Counted from the first letter of the stretch, positions 8,965-17,973 are shown. The stretch: 64,000 bases of DNA from Algoriphagus resistens (GCF_001442615.1 NZ_LMXN01000001.1:496001-560000), one strand, 5' to 3'. The notes: generated by a model not told the origin, from the sequence alone. Made by a program: numbers and translations.

Positions 8965-9540
8965 ATGAAGACATACCAGACTATCTTAACGGCAGCAATG
9001 GTTGCTATGGTTTTTGCTTCCTGCAATAAATCAAAGACTTCTGAATCCACAGCCTCTGATGTGGCTGCAGAGACAAAGGAAGCTGCGGAAACGGAAGAAT
9101 CTCGGCCAAGTCCTTTAATGGTCAAAGAAGGTCAGATTGCCGGCAAGGCATTTAAAGTGCAGTATGGTTCTCCCGCAGTAAAAGGCAGGCAATTATGGGG
9201 AGATCTGGTTCCCTATAATGTGGTGTGGAGAACAGGAGCGAATGAAGCTTCCTATGTTGAATTGTCCGAGGATATGACGGTGGAAGGCAAAAAATTGCCT
9301 GCCGGTAAGTACTCTTTGTTTACCATACCCAAAGAGAATGGTCCCTGGACAGTGATCTTTAATTCTGAATGGAATCTTGAACATGGCCATTTTCAATACG
9401 ACGAAAAAAACGATGTGCTGAGAGTTGAAGTGGTTCCGGTTTGGGAAGAAGGTAATGAAGAGTCATTGTCAATGGAAATAGAAAGCCCTGGGCTGGTTAT
9501 TCGCTGGGAGAAGCTTAAACTCCCTATCAGCATCAATTAA
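8965..9540 (+). CDS. DUF2911 lipoprotein
   Basis: From the ATG at 8965 the protein starts with a lipoprotein signal peptide ending in VFASC, then a low-complexity Ser/Thr/Ala/Glu linker, then a DUF2911 domain (about residues 50-175) with PYNVVWRTGANEA and LPAGKYSLFTIPKENG, both typical of the family. An in-frame ATG 54 bases upstream would put 18 extra residues before the signal peptide, so 8965 is preferred. DUF2911 has no known activity; many members are surface lipoproteins in Bacteroidota. A strong terminator follows, so it is monocistronic. Confidence 0.88.
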   Translation: MKTYQTILTAAMVAMVFASCNKSKTSESTASDVAAETKEAAETEESRPSPLMVKEGQIAGKAFKVQYGSPAVKGRQLWGDLVPYNVVWRTGANEASYVELSEDMTVEGKKLPAGKYSLFTIPKENGPWTVIFNSEWNLEHGHFQYDEKNDVLRVEVVPVWEEGNEESLSMEIESPGLVIRWEKLKLPISIN

Positions 9541-9560
9541 GTATATCAATCCAATTTGAG

Positions 9561-9589
9561 GCCCCTAGTGCATAATTAGGGGCTTTTTT
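9561..9589 (+). terminator. Rho-independent terminator after the DUF2911 gene
   Basis: Arms GCCCCTA (9561-9567) and TAGGGGC (9577-9583), a 9-nt loop, then six T. It lies 20 bases past the stop codon. This is a textbook intrinsic terminator. Confidence 0.9.
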
Positions 9590-9674
9590 AATTGAAGGAG
9601 TCAAAAGGGTATCTTAGTGCGCTTACTAATTATCAGATTGGCTTAAATTCGTCCTTCTACCTAAAACCGATGTA

Positions 9675-12089
9675 ATGAAGTATGTAAGCTTTTTAGTTGT
9701 CCTGGCTCTGACAATCGCCCTGGCCATTGCAGTTTCCAGACCATTTGGAGCTGTTCCGCCCTTAGCTCCCTTACTTGACCCAAATCATGGCTTTTGGCAA
9801 AACAGCATCTCTGAGGATAGGTTGGCTGAGGATGAGCTGGTGCTCAATAAGCTGAGCAACGAGGTAAAGGTAATTTACGATGAGAATCTTATCCCCCATA
9901 TTTTTGCAACAGACCAGGCTGACTTATACCGGGCCCAAGGATACATTACAGCAAAGCACAGGCTTTGGCAGATGGAATTCCAGACGATGGCTGCAGCAGG
10001 TAGAATCTCCGAAATTGTCGGGCCGCTGGCTATAGAGCTGGACAGAATGACCCGAAGAAAAGGCTTGGCCTATGGAGCTGAAAAGGGTATGGAATTTATC
10101 AGGGAGAATGATCCTGAATCCTATCTCTTATTAGAAGCTTATGCAGATGGGGTAAACCAATACATTGACCAGCTCTCAGATGCCAGGCTACCTGTAGAAT
10201 ATAAAATCCTGAATTATCGACCGGAACATTGGTCGGCTTTCAAATCCATCCTTCTATTGAAATACATGACCGATATGTTGGTAGGTGACCGGGATCTGGA
10301 GTATTCCAATCTGCGTAAAATCCTGGGTGATGTCATGCTGGATAAACTTTATTCCGAGTATCCAGATGGGGTAGAGCCTATCATCGAGTGCGGGCACAAG
10401 TGGGATTTCAAACCGCTGCCAGTGACGCGTCCCGATAGCATTGCTTACCCTGATGACCAATTGGTAGTAGCTCCCTTGCCCCAACCTGAAGAAGGAACCG
10501 GCTCCAATAACTGGGCAGTATCCGGCTCGAAGACAAAAAGTGGCAATCCGATTTTGGCCAATGATCCACACTTAAGTCTGAACCTTCCTTCACTTTGGTA
10601 TTCCATGCAACTGACAACCCCCCAACATTCAGTAAAAGGAGCTACCCTTCCTGGGGCATTGGGTGTGATATCCGGGTTTAACAATCATATCGCATGGGGT
10701 GTTACCAATGCCACAAGAGATACTCGGGATTGGTACAAAATCACTTTTCAGGATAAATCCAGAAAAGCTTACCGCTATGCAGACAAGTGGAGGCAGACCA
10801 CTTTCAGAATAGAAGAAATTAAAGTGAAAGGTGAAAAGGCGTTTCTGGATACCGTGGTTTATACCCATTATGGACCTGTAGTTTATGACAAAACCTTCAA
10901 TTCGAAGCGTCAGGATGTAAATTTTGCATTGAAATGGAATGTACATGAAGGCTCTAATGAGCAGAAAACATTCCTGTTGCTGAATTCTGCCAAAGACCAT
11001 GACGACTATAACCTTGCCTTGGATAATTTTACTGCACCTGCCCAGAACTTTGTTTTTGCTTCCAGAGATGGGGATATCGCCATGCGGATCCAGGGGAAAT
11101 TCCCACTTAAGTGGAGAGGACAAGGTAAGTTCTTTATGGATGGGGCAGATCCGGGGATGGAATGGCAGGGCTATATTCCAAATGAGCAGAATGCCAGTAC
11201 CTTGAATCCTTCCCGAGGGTTTGTCAGCTCGGCGAACCAGCATCCTACTGACTCCACCTATCCCTATTATGTATTCGACAACAGTTATGAGTTCTATAGA
11301 AACCGTCGGTTGAACAGCAGACTTCGAGAGATGAATAGCATTACCGTGGAGGATATGCAGGGACTTCAATTTGACGATTACTATCTGCATGCTGCTGAAG
11401 CTCTGCCAACCATGCTGGATCTGTTAGGAAGTGAATATGAAAATGACGCAGATGCGAAAAAGTATCTTGCCTTATTGAAAGAATGGGATTTTTACGCCGA
11501 TCCCAATCAAAAGGCGCCAACATTATTTTATCTCTGGTGGAGGAAAACGTACAGTCAAATCTGGAAAGAACTCTCAGGAAATCCTGCACCGGTCGTACTT
11601 CCGAGCTATTATCAAACTGTACTTTTCATGAAGGATGAACCAAGTGGAGCTGTGTTTGATCTAAAAAATACCCCGGAAATGGAAACTGCTGCGGTACATG
11701 TAAAGCAAGGCTTCATAGAAATGCTTGCCGACATGAAGAAGTGGGAAACAGAGGAAGGTGATTTTTCATGGGCTAATTACAAAAAGACAACAATTCAACA
11801 CCTTGTTCCCCAGTTTAAGTCATTTTCTGTGGAGAATGTATACACTGGGGGAGGTTCGGGAATCCTGAATGCTACCAGTGCCCGACACGGTGCAAGCTGG
11901 AGGATGGTTGTGGAATTGGGTACCGAAGTCAAGGCATATGGGATATATCCCGGGGGGCAATCGGGCAATCCAGGAAGTAAATATTACAGTAATTTCATCC
12001 AGAAGTGGGCAAATGGAGAATACCTGGATTTCAATCAGAGAACCCAGGATCAAAAAGAAGGTGTGTTGTTTCAAACGATCTTAAACTAA
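9675..12089 (+). CDS. Penicillin acylase (penicillin amidase) family Ntn-hydrolase
   Basis: An 804-residue precursor of the S45 Ntn-hydrolase family, which cleaves itself into alpha and beta chains. An N-terminal signal peptide or anchor (residues 5-22) points to the periplasm. The alpha chain includes AQGYITAKHRLWQMEFQ, a family hallmark. The self-processing site is GTG|SNNW, so catalytic Ser277 becomes the beta-chain N-terminus. Downstream are SGNPILANDPHL, IAWGVTNATRDTRD and the oxyanion Asn region GNPGSKYYSNF. It hydrolyses amide bonds of acylated small molecules (penicillins, acyl-homoserine lactones or peptides in characterised relatives); the native substrate is unknown. It stands alone and is not obviously linked to the polysaccharide genes. 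Confidence 0.93.
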   Translation: MKYVSFLVVLALTIALAIAVSRPFGAVPPLAPLLDPNHGFWQNSISEDRLAEDELVLNKLSNEVKVIYDENLIPHIFATDQADLYRAQGYITAKHRLWQMEFQTMAAAGRISEIVGPLAIELDRMTRRKGLAYGAEKGMEFIRENDPESYLLLEAYADGVNQYIDQLSDARLPVEYKILNYRPEHWSAFKSILLLKYMTDMLVGDRDLEYSNLRKILGDVMLDKLYSEYPDGVEPIIECGHKWDFKPLPVTRPDSIAYPDDQLVVAPLPQPEEGTGSNNWAVSGSKTKSGNPILANDPHLSLNLPSLWYSMQLTTPQHSVKGATLPGALGVISGFNNHIAWGVTNATRDTRDWYKITFQDKSRKAYRYADKWRQTTFRIEEIKVKGEKAFLDTVVYTHYGPVVYDKTFNSKRQDVNFALKWNVHEGSNEQKTFLLLNSAKDHDDYNLALDNFTAPAQNFVFASRDGDIAMRIQGKFPLKWRGQGKFFMDGADPGMEWQGYIPNEQNASTLNPSRGFVSSANQHPTDSTYPYYVFDNSYEFYRNRRLNSRLREMNSITVEDMQGLQFDDYYLHAAEALPTMLDLLGSEYENDADAKKYLALLKEWDFYADPNQKAPTLFYLWWRKTYSQIWKELSGNPAPVVLPSYYQTVLFMKDEPSGAVFDLKNTPEMETAAVHVKQGFIEMLADMKKWETEEGDFSWANYKKTTIQHLVPQFKSFSVENVYTGGGSGILNATSARHGASWRMVVELGTEVKAYGIYPGGQSGNPGSKYYSNFIQKWANGEYLDFNQRTQDQKEGVLFQTILN

Positions 12090-12103
12090 GAATTCTGAAT
12101 AGG

Positions 12104-12170
12104 GCATGACAAAAACGTCACACATTGGGAAGCTTAAACAACGCCCGAGATTCCATAGGACCTTTGAAAA
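12104..12170 (+). repeat. Copy A of a 67-bp diverged intergenic repeat, promoter-like
   Basis: This stretch aligns without gaps to 34513-34579. By hand I count 49 identities in 67 positions, including the shared blocks CGAGATTCC and GACCTTTGAAAA. Both copies end 15-16 bases before an ATG start codon. ACCTTTG resembles the 3' part of the TAnnTTTG -7 box, so the repeat may be a promoter or an upstream regulatory unit. Confidence 0.5.
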
Positions 12171-12185
12171 TCAAAAAATGATTAT

Positions 12186-12557
12186 ATGAAGTTTATTTTA
12201 TTGACTGTTCTCACCGCTTTGCTTGTCCTGATAGTTAATCCATTTCTGCCTTATTGGGCTGTAATGATACTTTTAGCAATCCTAGCTGCTGCAGTTGGAA
12301 ACAAAGCTGGAGGGGCTTTTTTCGCAGGAGGATTGGGTATGGGGCTGGCCTGGATGGGACAAAGTGTCTATATCAGTTCAGTCACCGGCAGTCAGCTGCC
12401 TGAAAAAATGAGTGAACTGATGGGGCTAGGGGATGAAATCACCTTGTTTGCCATCACTGGAGTATTGGGTTTTTTCCTTGGGGCTTTTAGCGCATTAGCG
12501 GGAAGCCTGTTCAGAAAACTCCTTAAAAGAAAGCCCGATAACATTTATGGGCGATAA
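12186..12557 (+). CDS. Small polytopic membrane protein, hypothetical
   Basis: 123 residues with about four hydrophobic helices: residues 2-18, 22-40, 43-60 (Gly-rich, AGGAFFAGGLGMGLAW) and 86-110. It ends in a basic tail (RKLLKRKPD), which by the positive-inside rule would be cytoplasmic. I know no family. It lies just outside the polysaccharide region and has its own upstream repeat element. Confidence 0.7.
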   Translation: MKFILLTVLTALLVLIVNPFLPYWAVMILLAILAAAVGNKAGGAFFAGGLGMGLAWMGQSVYISSVTGSQLPEKMSELMGLGDEITLFAITGVLGFFLGAFSALAGSLFRKLLKRKPDNIYGR

Positions 12558-12634
12558 ATGGTATAAAAAAAGAAATAGTTAAAAACCGTTATTCTTAATC
12601 AAAAACACATTTTTATTTTTCCAATTCATAGCAA

Positions 12635-12653
12635 TGAGTACCTTTGTTACTCA
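12635..12653 (+). promoter_or_regulatory. Operator-like dyad overlapping the -7 box of the regulator gene (copy 1)
   Basis: TGAGTA-N7-TACTCA dyad, reading TGAGTACCTTTGTTACTCA. It contains TACCTTTG (12639-12646), a match to the Bacteroidota -7 box TAnnTTTG, 26 bases before the ATG of the winged-helix gene. The same dyad, differing only in the three central bases, recurs at 44591-44609 ahead of the second polysaccharide operon. A dimeric regulator, perhaps the winged-helix protein itself, is the simplest reader of it. The -33 region is T-rich without a clear TTTG. Confidence 0.6.
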
Positions 12654-12671
12654 CTATTGTGGTGAATTTTT

Positions 12672-13190
12672 ATGCTAGAGTCCCTAATTACCTCAAAGAC
12701 AAGGTTGAGGCTACTTGTTAAGTTTTTTGTCAACTCCAAAACGCAAAGCCATCTGAGAGGATTGGCTGATGAGTTTGGAGAGTCCACCAATGCAATCCGC
12801 AAAGAATTGAATAATTTAACCCAAGCAGGGTTTTTGGTAAAAGAGTCAGATAAGAACAAAATTGCCTATAAGGCAAATGTGAAACATCCTTTTTTCTCAA
12901 ATATTCAAGAAATCATTCGTAAGTATTTGGGATTAGACAAGTTACTTGAGCAAATCCTCGAGCGAATGGGAGAGGTTAGTCAAGTAATTTTAGTTGGCGA
13001 CCTTTCAAGAGGTATCGATTCGGGTAAAATCGACGTAGTGGTTACCGGTGATAACTTGAATGAGAATTACATTTTAAATCTATCAAATAAGATAGAGGAA
13101 ATGATAGATCGAAAAGTGGTATTGACATTGCTACCTGAGAAGATGCTTTCCACCGGGCTGGTTTTGTTTGACAAGGAAGTGGGAGCGTAG
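12672..13190 (+). CDS. Winged-helix regulator with nucleotidyltransferase-like C-terminal domain
   Basis: A 172-residue protein. Residues 1-75 form an ArsR/MarR-like winged helix (TSKTRLRLLVKFFV; HLRGLADEFGES with recognition helix TNAIRKELNNL; wing GFLVKESDKNKIAYKAN). Residues about 85-170 resemble a reduced MNT-type nucleotidyltransferase fold: VILVGDLSRGIDSGKIDVVV has the GDxSRG loop and one Asp, but not the usual DxD pair, so it may bind rather than transfer nucleotides. It is the first gene of operon head 1. Its promoter carries the dyad shared with head 2. I infer a local regulator of surface polysaccharide genes; its exact role is unknown. Confidence 0.75.
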   Translation: MLESLITSKTRLRLLVKFFVNSKTQSHLRGLADEFGESTNAIRKELNNLTQAGFLVKESDKNKIAYKANVKHPFFSNIQEIIRKYLGLDKLLEQILERMGEVSQVILVGDLSRGIDSGKIDVVVTGDNLNENYILNLSNKIEEMIDRKVVLTLLPEKMLSTGLVLFDKEVGA

Positions 13191-13235
13191 TAAGCTCGGA
13201 GTAAGGTAGTGTGATTGAGGATAGGCACAATTTGT

Positions 13236-13253
13236 GACTGAAAGGGCGAAGCT
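13236..13253 (+). promoter_or_regulatory. Shared 18-nt leader motif, copy 1
   Basis: GACTGAAAGGGCGAAGCT in the space between the regulator gene and the giant SLBB gene. It recurs with one mismatch at 44698-44715, 60 bases before the first gene of operon head 2. A weaker TTTgAGAatTG block follows both copies. Position and conservation resemble ops/JUMPstart-type leader elements, but the sequence is different. Confidence 0.55.
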
Positions 13254-13308
13254 GTGCGGAATTGTTTGAGAATTGAGTAAAAATCAGAAATTAGCAGTTG
13301 GTTTATTA

Positions 13309-15960
13309 GTGAAAATTGAAGTGAACACGAAAATCATTGAATTGAAAAAATACACTTGGTTAATTGATCTTAGGAAGTGCCTCGCGCTGGCGATCTTTTT
13401 ATTGGTGGCCTTTGCAGCGCAAAGTCAGAGTCTTTCCGATATCCAAAATCTTAAGGTAGACGACTTGTCCGATGCTCAAATTGAACAATTGATTAAACGG
13501 GCGGAATCAAATGGTCTTACCACCAACCAGCTGACAGCGTTGGCACGTGAGCGTGGAATGCCTGCCATGGAGGCTGCCAAATTAGGCAAGCGGATCAATG
13601 AACTCCAGCATTCTGCCAAGCCTCAAAGCGAAAGTCAGGACGGAGGCGCCGGTAGGTCTGTTAATGGATTTCAAGAACCTGATATGTTTGACTCCATACG
13701 CAGGTCTGACCCATACTATGACTTGACTACTAAGCAGAAGAAGATTTTTGGATACAAATTGTTTCATAACAGAGAGCTCAATTTCAATCCTAGTCTGAAT
13801 ATCCCAACCCCCCAATCCTATGTGATCGGATCCGGAGATCAATTGTTGCTCGATGTATATGGTGCATCTCAACAGTCTTACGACCTTAATGTCACTCCAG
13901 AGGGAAGGGTATTCATTCCAAATGTTGGCCCGGTGCAGGTAGGAGGTTCAACTATTGCAGCAGCCACATCAAGAATCAAAACTGCACTGGGGAGAATATA
14001 TTCAGGCATGAACGGTGCCGACCCAAATACATTTATCCAATTAAGACTGGGGAATATCCGTTCCATCAAAGTTTCAATGGTTGGGGAGTTGACCAAGCCG
14101 GGAACCTACACTTTGCCGTCATTTGCTACAGTTTTTAATGGGCTATACGCAGCGGGGGGACCGAATGAAAATGGTGCCTTCAGGAAAATCCAGGTATATC
14201 GGGACAGTAGATTAGTAGCCACGGTAGATATTTATGAATTTCTATCAAAGGGTGATCAAAGTTCAAATATCACGCTCCAAGACAATGACGTAGTGATAGT
14301 TCCTGCGGTAGAAACCCGCATTGAAATTATCGGACCGGTACGTAGAGAAGGTCTTTTTGAAGTGAAACCCAGTGAATCCTTAGCCGACTTATATGTCTAT
14401 ACAGGCGGTTTCACCAGTTTGGCTTATAGGGACAGGGTAACTGTACGAAGGATAGAAAACAATCAACGCAAGGTGGTAGATGTCCCTTCAACCGAGTTTG
14501 GTTCCTTTTCTCTAAGGGACGGTGATGAGATATTGATCGGAGAGGCCTTAGACCGGTTTTCCAACCGGGTACAGGTGACAGGATCTGTCACCCGTCCGGG
14601 TGAATATTCCCTGGATGAAAGCGGGTTGACAGTAAAAGGACTGATTGAAAAAGCCCAGGGGCTTAAGCCGGAAGCCTTTTCCACCCGAGCTACTTTATAT
14701 AGGACCAGTGCTGATTTGACGCTGGCTGCTGAACCCCTTGACCTGAAAGGTATATTGGACGGAACTGTGCAGGATGTTCCTTTGAAAAATGAGGATCTTT
14801 TGTTTGTTCCAAGCAGGTATGATATTCAGGAAGAGTATTATGTGAAAATATCAGGGGAGATCAATTCTCCAGGCACCTATCCCTTTGCGGCAGACATGAC
14901 TGTGGGAGATCTTATTTTAAGGTCAGGGGGAATGCTGGAATCAGCTACAAATTCTTCCATTGAGATAGCCCGAAGGGTGAAAGATGCATCTTCAGGCAAA
15001 ATTGCTGAGATAAAAACATTATCCATTGATCCAGACTTAGAACTAACAGAAGAAGAAAAAAACCAGCCTCTTCAACCGTTCGATCACGTTTTTATCAGAA
15101 GAAGTTTAGGATTCGAACGGGAGCAACTGGTAACTATCCAGGGAGAAGTAATCTATCCGGGCGATTTTGCGATAGCGGCGGCAAACGAGCGGATCTCTGA
15201 TGTAATCAAACGTGCAGGGGGATTGTCCCAATTCGCTTATCCTGAAGGTGCCAGTTTGGTTAGGAGAACGGTATACTTTGAAGATTTGTCAGAAGAAGAA
15301 AAACGAATAGAATTACTTAAGGAAATAAAAGAAAACTTAGATTCTTCTGTTAATAGATCAACAAACGAAGCAGAGAGGATGCTTTTTGAAAGAATTGATG
15401 AAAAGATAACCAAGAATGAGCAGGAACTTCGATTAAAAGAGCAGGAAGCCCAGGAACAGAAAATGTCAGCTAGTTTTTCAGCTATGGATTCTCTGAGGTT
15501 GGATTCTGCATTGAATGCAGTCCGTATGAAAAAGCAGGATTTCGTTGGGATTGACTTGGTTGAAATTATGAGGAACCCCGGATCAGAAGATGATTTGATC
15601 CTTATGGAAGGTGATATAATACGGATTCCAAAGGAACTGCAAACAGTAAGGATGGTAGGGGAAGTACTATTGCCCACCACTACCAGATTTGATAAAAAAA
15701 ACAACCTTAAAAATTATATCTCCAAGGCCGGTGGGTTTACAGAAAAAGCAAGAAAGTCAAAAACCTATGTGGTTTATGCAAACGGCGATGCGAAAAGTAC
15801 CCATAATTTCCTAGGGATTAAAATTTATCCAGAACTTGAGCCGGGAGCTGAAATAGTTGTGCCTACCAAGCCTGACAGGGATAGGTTGAGTGCTGCCGGG
15901 TGGATTGGTCTGGCCTCAAGCCTGGCAACTCTGGGGATTTTAATTGACAGATTACTATAA
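13309..15960 (+). CDS. Giant multi-SLBB polysaccharide export protein (Wza-like)
   Basis: Outer-membrane export component for the polysaccharide, about 880 residues, more than twice the length of E. coli Wza. From the GTG at 13309 there is a late signal peptide (ALAIFLLVAFAAQSQ), a poly-export domain (about 165-250, SYVIGSGDQLLLDVYG) and a series of about six SLBB-type beta-grasp repeats (VSMVGELTKPGTYTLP, VQVTGSVTRPGEYSLD, VKISGEINSPGTYPF, VTIQGEVIYPGDF, VRMVGEVLLPTTTRF). A Glu/Lys-rich coiled-coil insertion lies at about 660-750, and a C-terminal hydrophobic helix is present (WIGLASSLATLGILI). The start is uncertain: TTG 13273 and GTG 13321 are in frame. GTG 13309 gives a spacing from the leader motif like that in head 2. 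Confidence 0.9.
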   Translation: MKIEVNTKIIELKKYTWLIDLRKCLALAIFLLVAFAAQSQSLSDIQNLKVDDLSDAQIEQLIKRAESNGLTTNQLTALARERGMPAMEAAKLGKRINELQHSAKPQSESQDGGAGRSVNGFQEPDMFDSIRRSDPYYDLTTKQKKIFGYKLFHNRELNFNPSLNIPTPQSYVIGSGDQLLLDVYGASQQSYDLNVTPEGRVFIPNVGPVQVGGSTIAAATSRIKTALGRIYSGMNGADPNTFIQLRLGNIRSIKVSMVGELTKPGTYTLPSFATVFNGLYAAGGPNENGAFRKIQVYRDSRLVATVDIYEFLSKGDQSSNITLQDNDVVIVPAVETRIEIIGPVRREGLFEVKPSESLADLYVYTGGFTSLAYRDRVTVRRIENNQRKVVDVPSTEFGSFSLRDGDEILIGEALDRFSNRVQVTGSVTRPGEYSLDESGLTVKGLIEKAQGLKPEAFSTRATLYRTSADLTLAAEPLDLKGILDGTVQDVPLKNEDLLFVPSRYDIQEEYYVKISGEINSPGTYPFAADMTVGDLILRSGGMLESATNSSIEIARRVKDASSGKIAEIKTLSIDPDLELTEEEKNQPLQPFDHVFIRRSLGFEREQLVTIQGEVIYPGDFAIAAANERISDVIKRAGGLSQFAYPEGASLVRRTVYFEDLSEEEKRIELLKEIKENLDSSVNRSTNEAERMLFERIDEKITKNEQELRLKEQEAQEQKMSASFSAMDSLRLDSALNAVRMKKQDFVGIDLVEIMRNPGSEDDLILMEGDIIRIPKELQTVRMVGEVLLPTTTRFDKKNNLKNYISKAGGFTEKARKSKTYVVYANGDAKSTHNFLGIKIYPELEPGAEIVVPTKPDRDRLSAAGWIGLASSLATLGILIDRLL

Positions 15961-15979
15961 TAAATAACAGAATTACTTT

Positions 15980-17299
15980 ATGAAAATCGCTGTAGTGGGA
16001 ACCGGCTATGTAGGCTTGGTATCGGGAGCATGTTTTGCAGATGTTGGGATCGAAGTGACCTGTGTTGACATCGATCAGAATAAAATCAACAAGCTGAAAC
16101 AGGGCATTATGCCAATTTATGAGCCTGGTCTGGAAGAGATTGTGATCCGGAATTTCAAGAGTGGTAGACTGAAATTCTCTACAGATTTAGGTGAAGCCAT
16201 TCAAGGTGCATCAGTAGCATTTATCGCCGTAGGCACTCCTCCGGGTGAGGATGGTTCTGCTGACTTGAAGTATGTTCTTGCAGTAGCAGATGAGATCGGA
16301 ACCAAAATGACTGACTACATCGTAGTGGCAACCAAGAGCACTGTGCCTGTGACCACAGGCGAAAAAGTTAGGGGGACCATCAAATCTGCTCTGGGAAAAA
16401 GGGGATCTGATCTTCCCTTTGCTGTTGCTTCCAATCCTGAATTCCTTAAGGAAGGGGCAGCAGTGGAAGATTTCCTGAAGCCGGACAGGATTGTCATAGG
16501 TGTTGACGATGGGCGCGCAGAGGAGATCATGAAGCGTTTGTACAAGCCTTTCCAACTCAGTGGAGAACGTATCATATACATGGATATTCCATCAGCAGAG
16601 ATGACCAAATATGCGGCGAATGCCATGCTGGCCACCAAGATTTCTTTTATGAACGATATTGCAAATCTATGTGAATTGGTAGGTGCTGATGCGAATATGG
16701 TGAGAAGAGGAATAGGGTCGGATCCAAGGATAGGAAATAAATTCATCTTTCCAGGAGTGGGATACGGTGGTTCCTGCTTTCCAAAAGATGTAAAAGCGAT
16801 CATCAAAACAGCCAGGCAGTATGGCTATGACCTGAGGGTACTCCAGGCTGTGGAGGATGTAAACGAGGATCAGAAACATGTGCTGGCCAATAAGGTGAAA
16901 AGCCATTTTGGAGAGGACTTATCAGGAATGACCTTTGCGATGTGGGGGTTGAGCTTCAAGCCTAATACAGATGATATGCGTGAAGCCCCTGCGGGGGTAA
17001 TTATCGACGAGTTGAGAGCAGCCGGAGCCACAGTGAGGGCTTATGACCCGGTAGCTATGGAGGAAGCCAGAGCTCATTACATCTTTGACAAGGTGACTTA
17101 CTGCACCGATGCCTATGACGCTTTGGTGGATGCGGATGCGTTATTGTTAGTGACTGAATGGTCAGAATTCCGTATCCCAAGTTGGGATGTGGTAGGAAGG
17201 CTTATGAAAAACAAAGTGATCTTCGACGGGAGAAATATCTACGACAGAAAATACCTGAAGACGCTTGATTTTGAAGTTTACAACATCGGATCCAACTAA
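15980..17299 (+). CDS. ugd: UDP-glucose 6-dehydrogenase
   Basis: Oxidises UDP-glucose to UDP-glucuronate with two NAD+, supplying uronic acid for the polymer. It has 439 residues. The Rossmann start is KIAVVGTGYVGLVSGACFAD, the central dimer helix region holds MTKYAANAMLATKISFMNDI, and catalytic Cys266 is in GYGGSCFPKD. The C-terminal UDP-binding domain contains GLSFKPNTDDMREAP. It starts 19 bases after the giant SLBB gene and ends at a hairpin terminator, closing the first transcription unit of head 1. Confidence 0.96.
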   Translation: MKIAVVGTGYVGLVSGACFADVGIEVTCVDIDQNKINKLKQGIMPIYEPGLEEIVIRNFKSGRLKFSTDLGEAIQGASVAFIAVGTPPGEDGSADLKYVLAVADEIGTKMTDYIVVATKSTVPVTTGEKVRGTIKSALGKRGSDLPFAVASNPEFLKEGAAVEDFLKPDRIVIGVDDGRAEEIMKRLYKPFQLSGERIIYMDIPSAEMTKYAANAMLATKISFMNDIANLCELVGADANMVRRGIGSDPRIGNKFIFPGVGYGGSCFPKDVKAIIKTARQYGYDLRVLQAVEDVNEDQKHVLANKVKSHFGEDLSGMTFAMWGLSFKPNTDDMREAPAGVIIDELRAAGATVRAYDPVAMEEARAHYIFDKVTYCTDAYDALVDADALLLVTEWSEFRIPSWDVVGRLMKNKVIFDGRNIYDRKYLKTLDFEVYNIGSN

Positions 17300-17309
17300 T
17301 AAAATGAAT

Positions 17310-17334
17310 TGCCCTTGGGATCAACTCAAGGGCA
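17310..17334 (+). terminator. Hairpin terminator after ugd
   Basis: Arms TGCCCTTG (17310-17317) and CAAGGGCA (17327-17334), a 9-nt loop, followed by TTATTATGTTTT. It lies 10 bases past the ugd stop. The T tract is interrupted, so it may be a partial terminator allowing read-through into the next genes. Confidence 0.65.
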
Positions 17335-17358
17335 TTATTATGTTTTGATGGAAGTTAT

Positions 17359-17973
17359 ATGGTGATTGTAGGGGCTGGGGGGCATGGGAAGGAAATTTTG
17401 TTTTTGTTGATCAATGCAGGGTATGATCCTTTGTCCATATGCTTTTTTGATGAGGATACATCGATTGATGCAGTCCGCTGGAAAGAGCGGAGGTTTCCCG
17501 TTTATTCTTCAAAAGAACATATTAAATCCCGCTTAGAAAGCAATTCCAGCTTCTGCTTAGGAGTTGGGAACCCCATTTTGAGAAGGAAGTTTTTTGATCT
17601 TTTTATTGCCTTAGGCGGAAACCCGGACTGGTTGGACTTTTCAGGTGTTTTCGGAACGGAAGTAGGACATGGGGATTTAATGCCTTTGACTTTCGTGGGT
17701 CCGGAGGTAACTATTGGAACAGGAGTTTTAATCAATACCGGCGCCCAGATTCATCACGAGAGCCAAGTGGGGGAATTTTCTGAAATTGGGCCTAAGGCAA
17801 TTTTACTGGGGGGGACAAAAGTCGGTTCATTTTGTAGATTGGGTGCCGGTGCAATTATATTGCCTGGGGTAACATTGGGAGATGGGGTAATTGTGGGAGC
17901 CGGTTCGGTGGTAACCAAGAATTGCACCGCTGGCCAGGTGTTAAAAGGGGTACCGGCAAAGTCGAATACTTAA
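17359..17973 (+). CDS. NeuD/PglD-type sugar O- or N-acyltransferase
   Basis: A 204-residue acyltransferase with an N-terminal PglD-type Rossmann domain (MVIVGAGGHGKEILFLL) and a C-terminal left-handed beta-helix of hexapeptide repeats (about 95-200, e.g. VTIGTGVLINTGAQIHH, VGSFCRLGAGAIILPGV). It uses acetyl-CoA or another acyl-CoA to acylate a sugar nucleotide or sialic-acid-like sugar. It stands between ugd and the ABC transporter. It is a candidate for the second N-acetylation in pseudaminic acid synthesis, or for acylating the VioA product; sequence alone does not decide. Confidence 0.85.
   Translation: MVIVGAGGHGKEILFLLINAGYDPLSICFFDEDTSIDAVRWKERRFPVYSSKEHIKSRLESNSSFCLGVGNPILRRKFFDLFIALGGNPDWLDFSGVFGTEVGHGDLMPLTFVGPEVTIGTGVLINTGAQIHHESQVGEFSEIGPKAILLGGTKVGSFCRLGAGAIILPGVTLGDGVIVGAGSVVTKNCTAGQVLKGVPAKSNT

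Noticed and set aside
10629..11390. 253-codon minus-strand open frame across the penicillin acylase gene
   Set aside because: It lies wholly inside a well-supported gene, has no recognisable domain and an odd composition. It is a shadow frame.
15237..15704. 155-codon minus-strand frame inside the giant SLBB gene
   Set aside because: Ser- and Ile-rich translation of the antisense of the coiled-coil region, with no family signature.
16315..16806. 163-codon minus-strand frame inside ugd
   Set aside because: Antisense shadow of a clear dehydrogenase with its catalytic motif in the plus frame.
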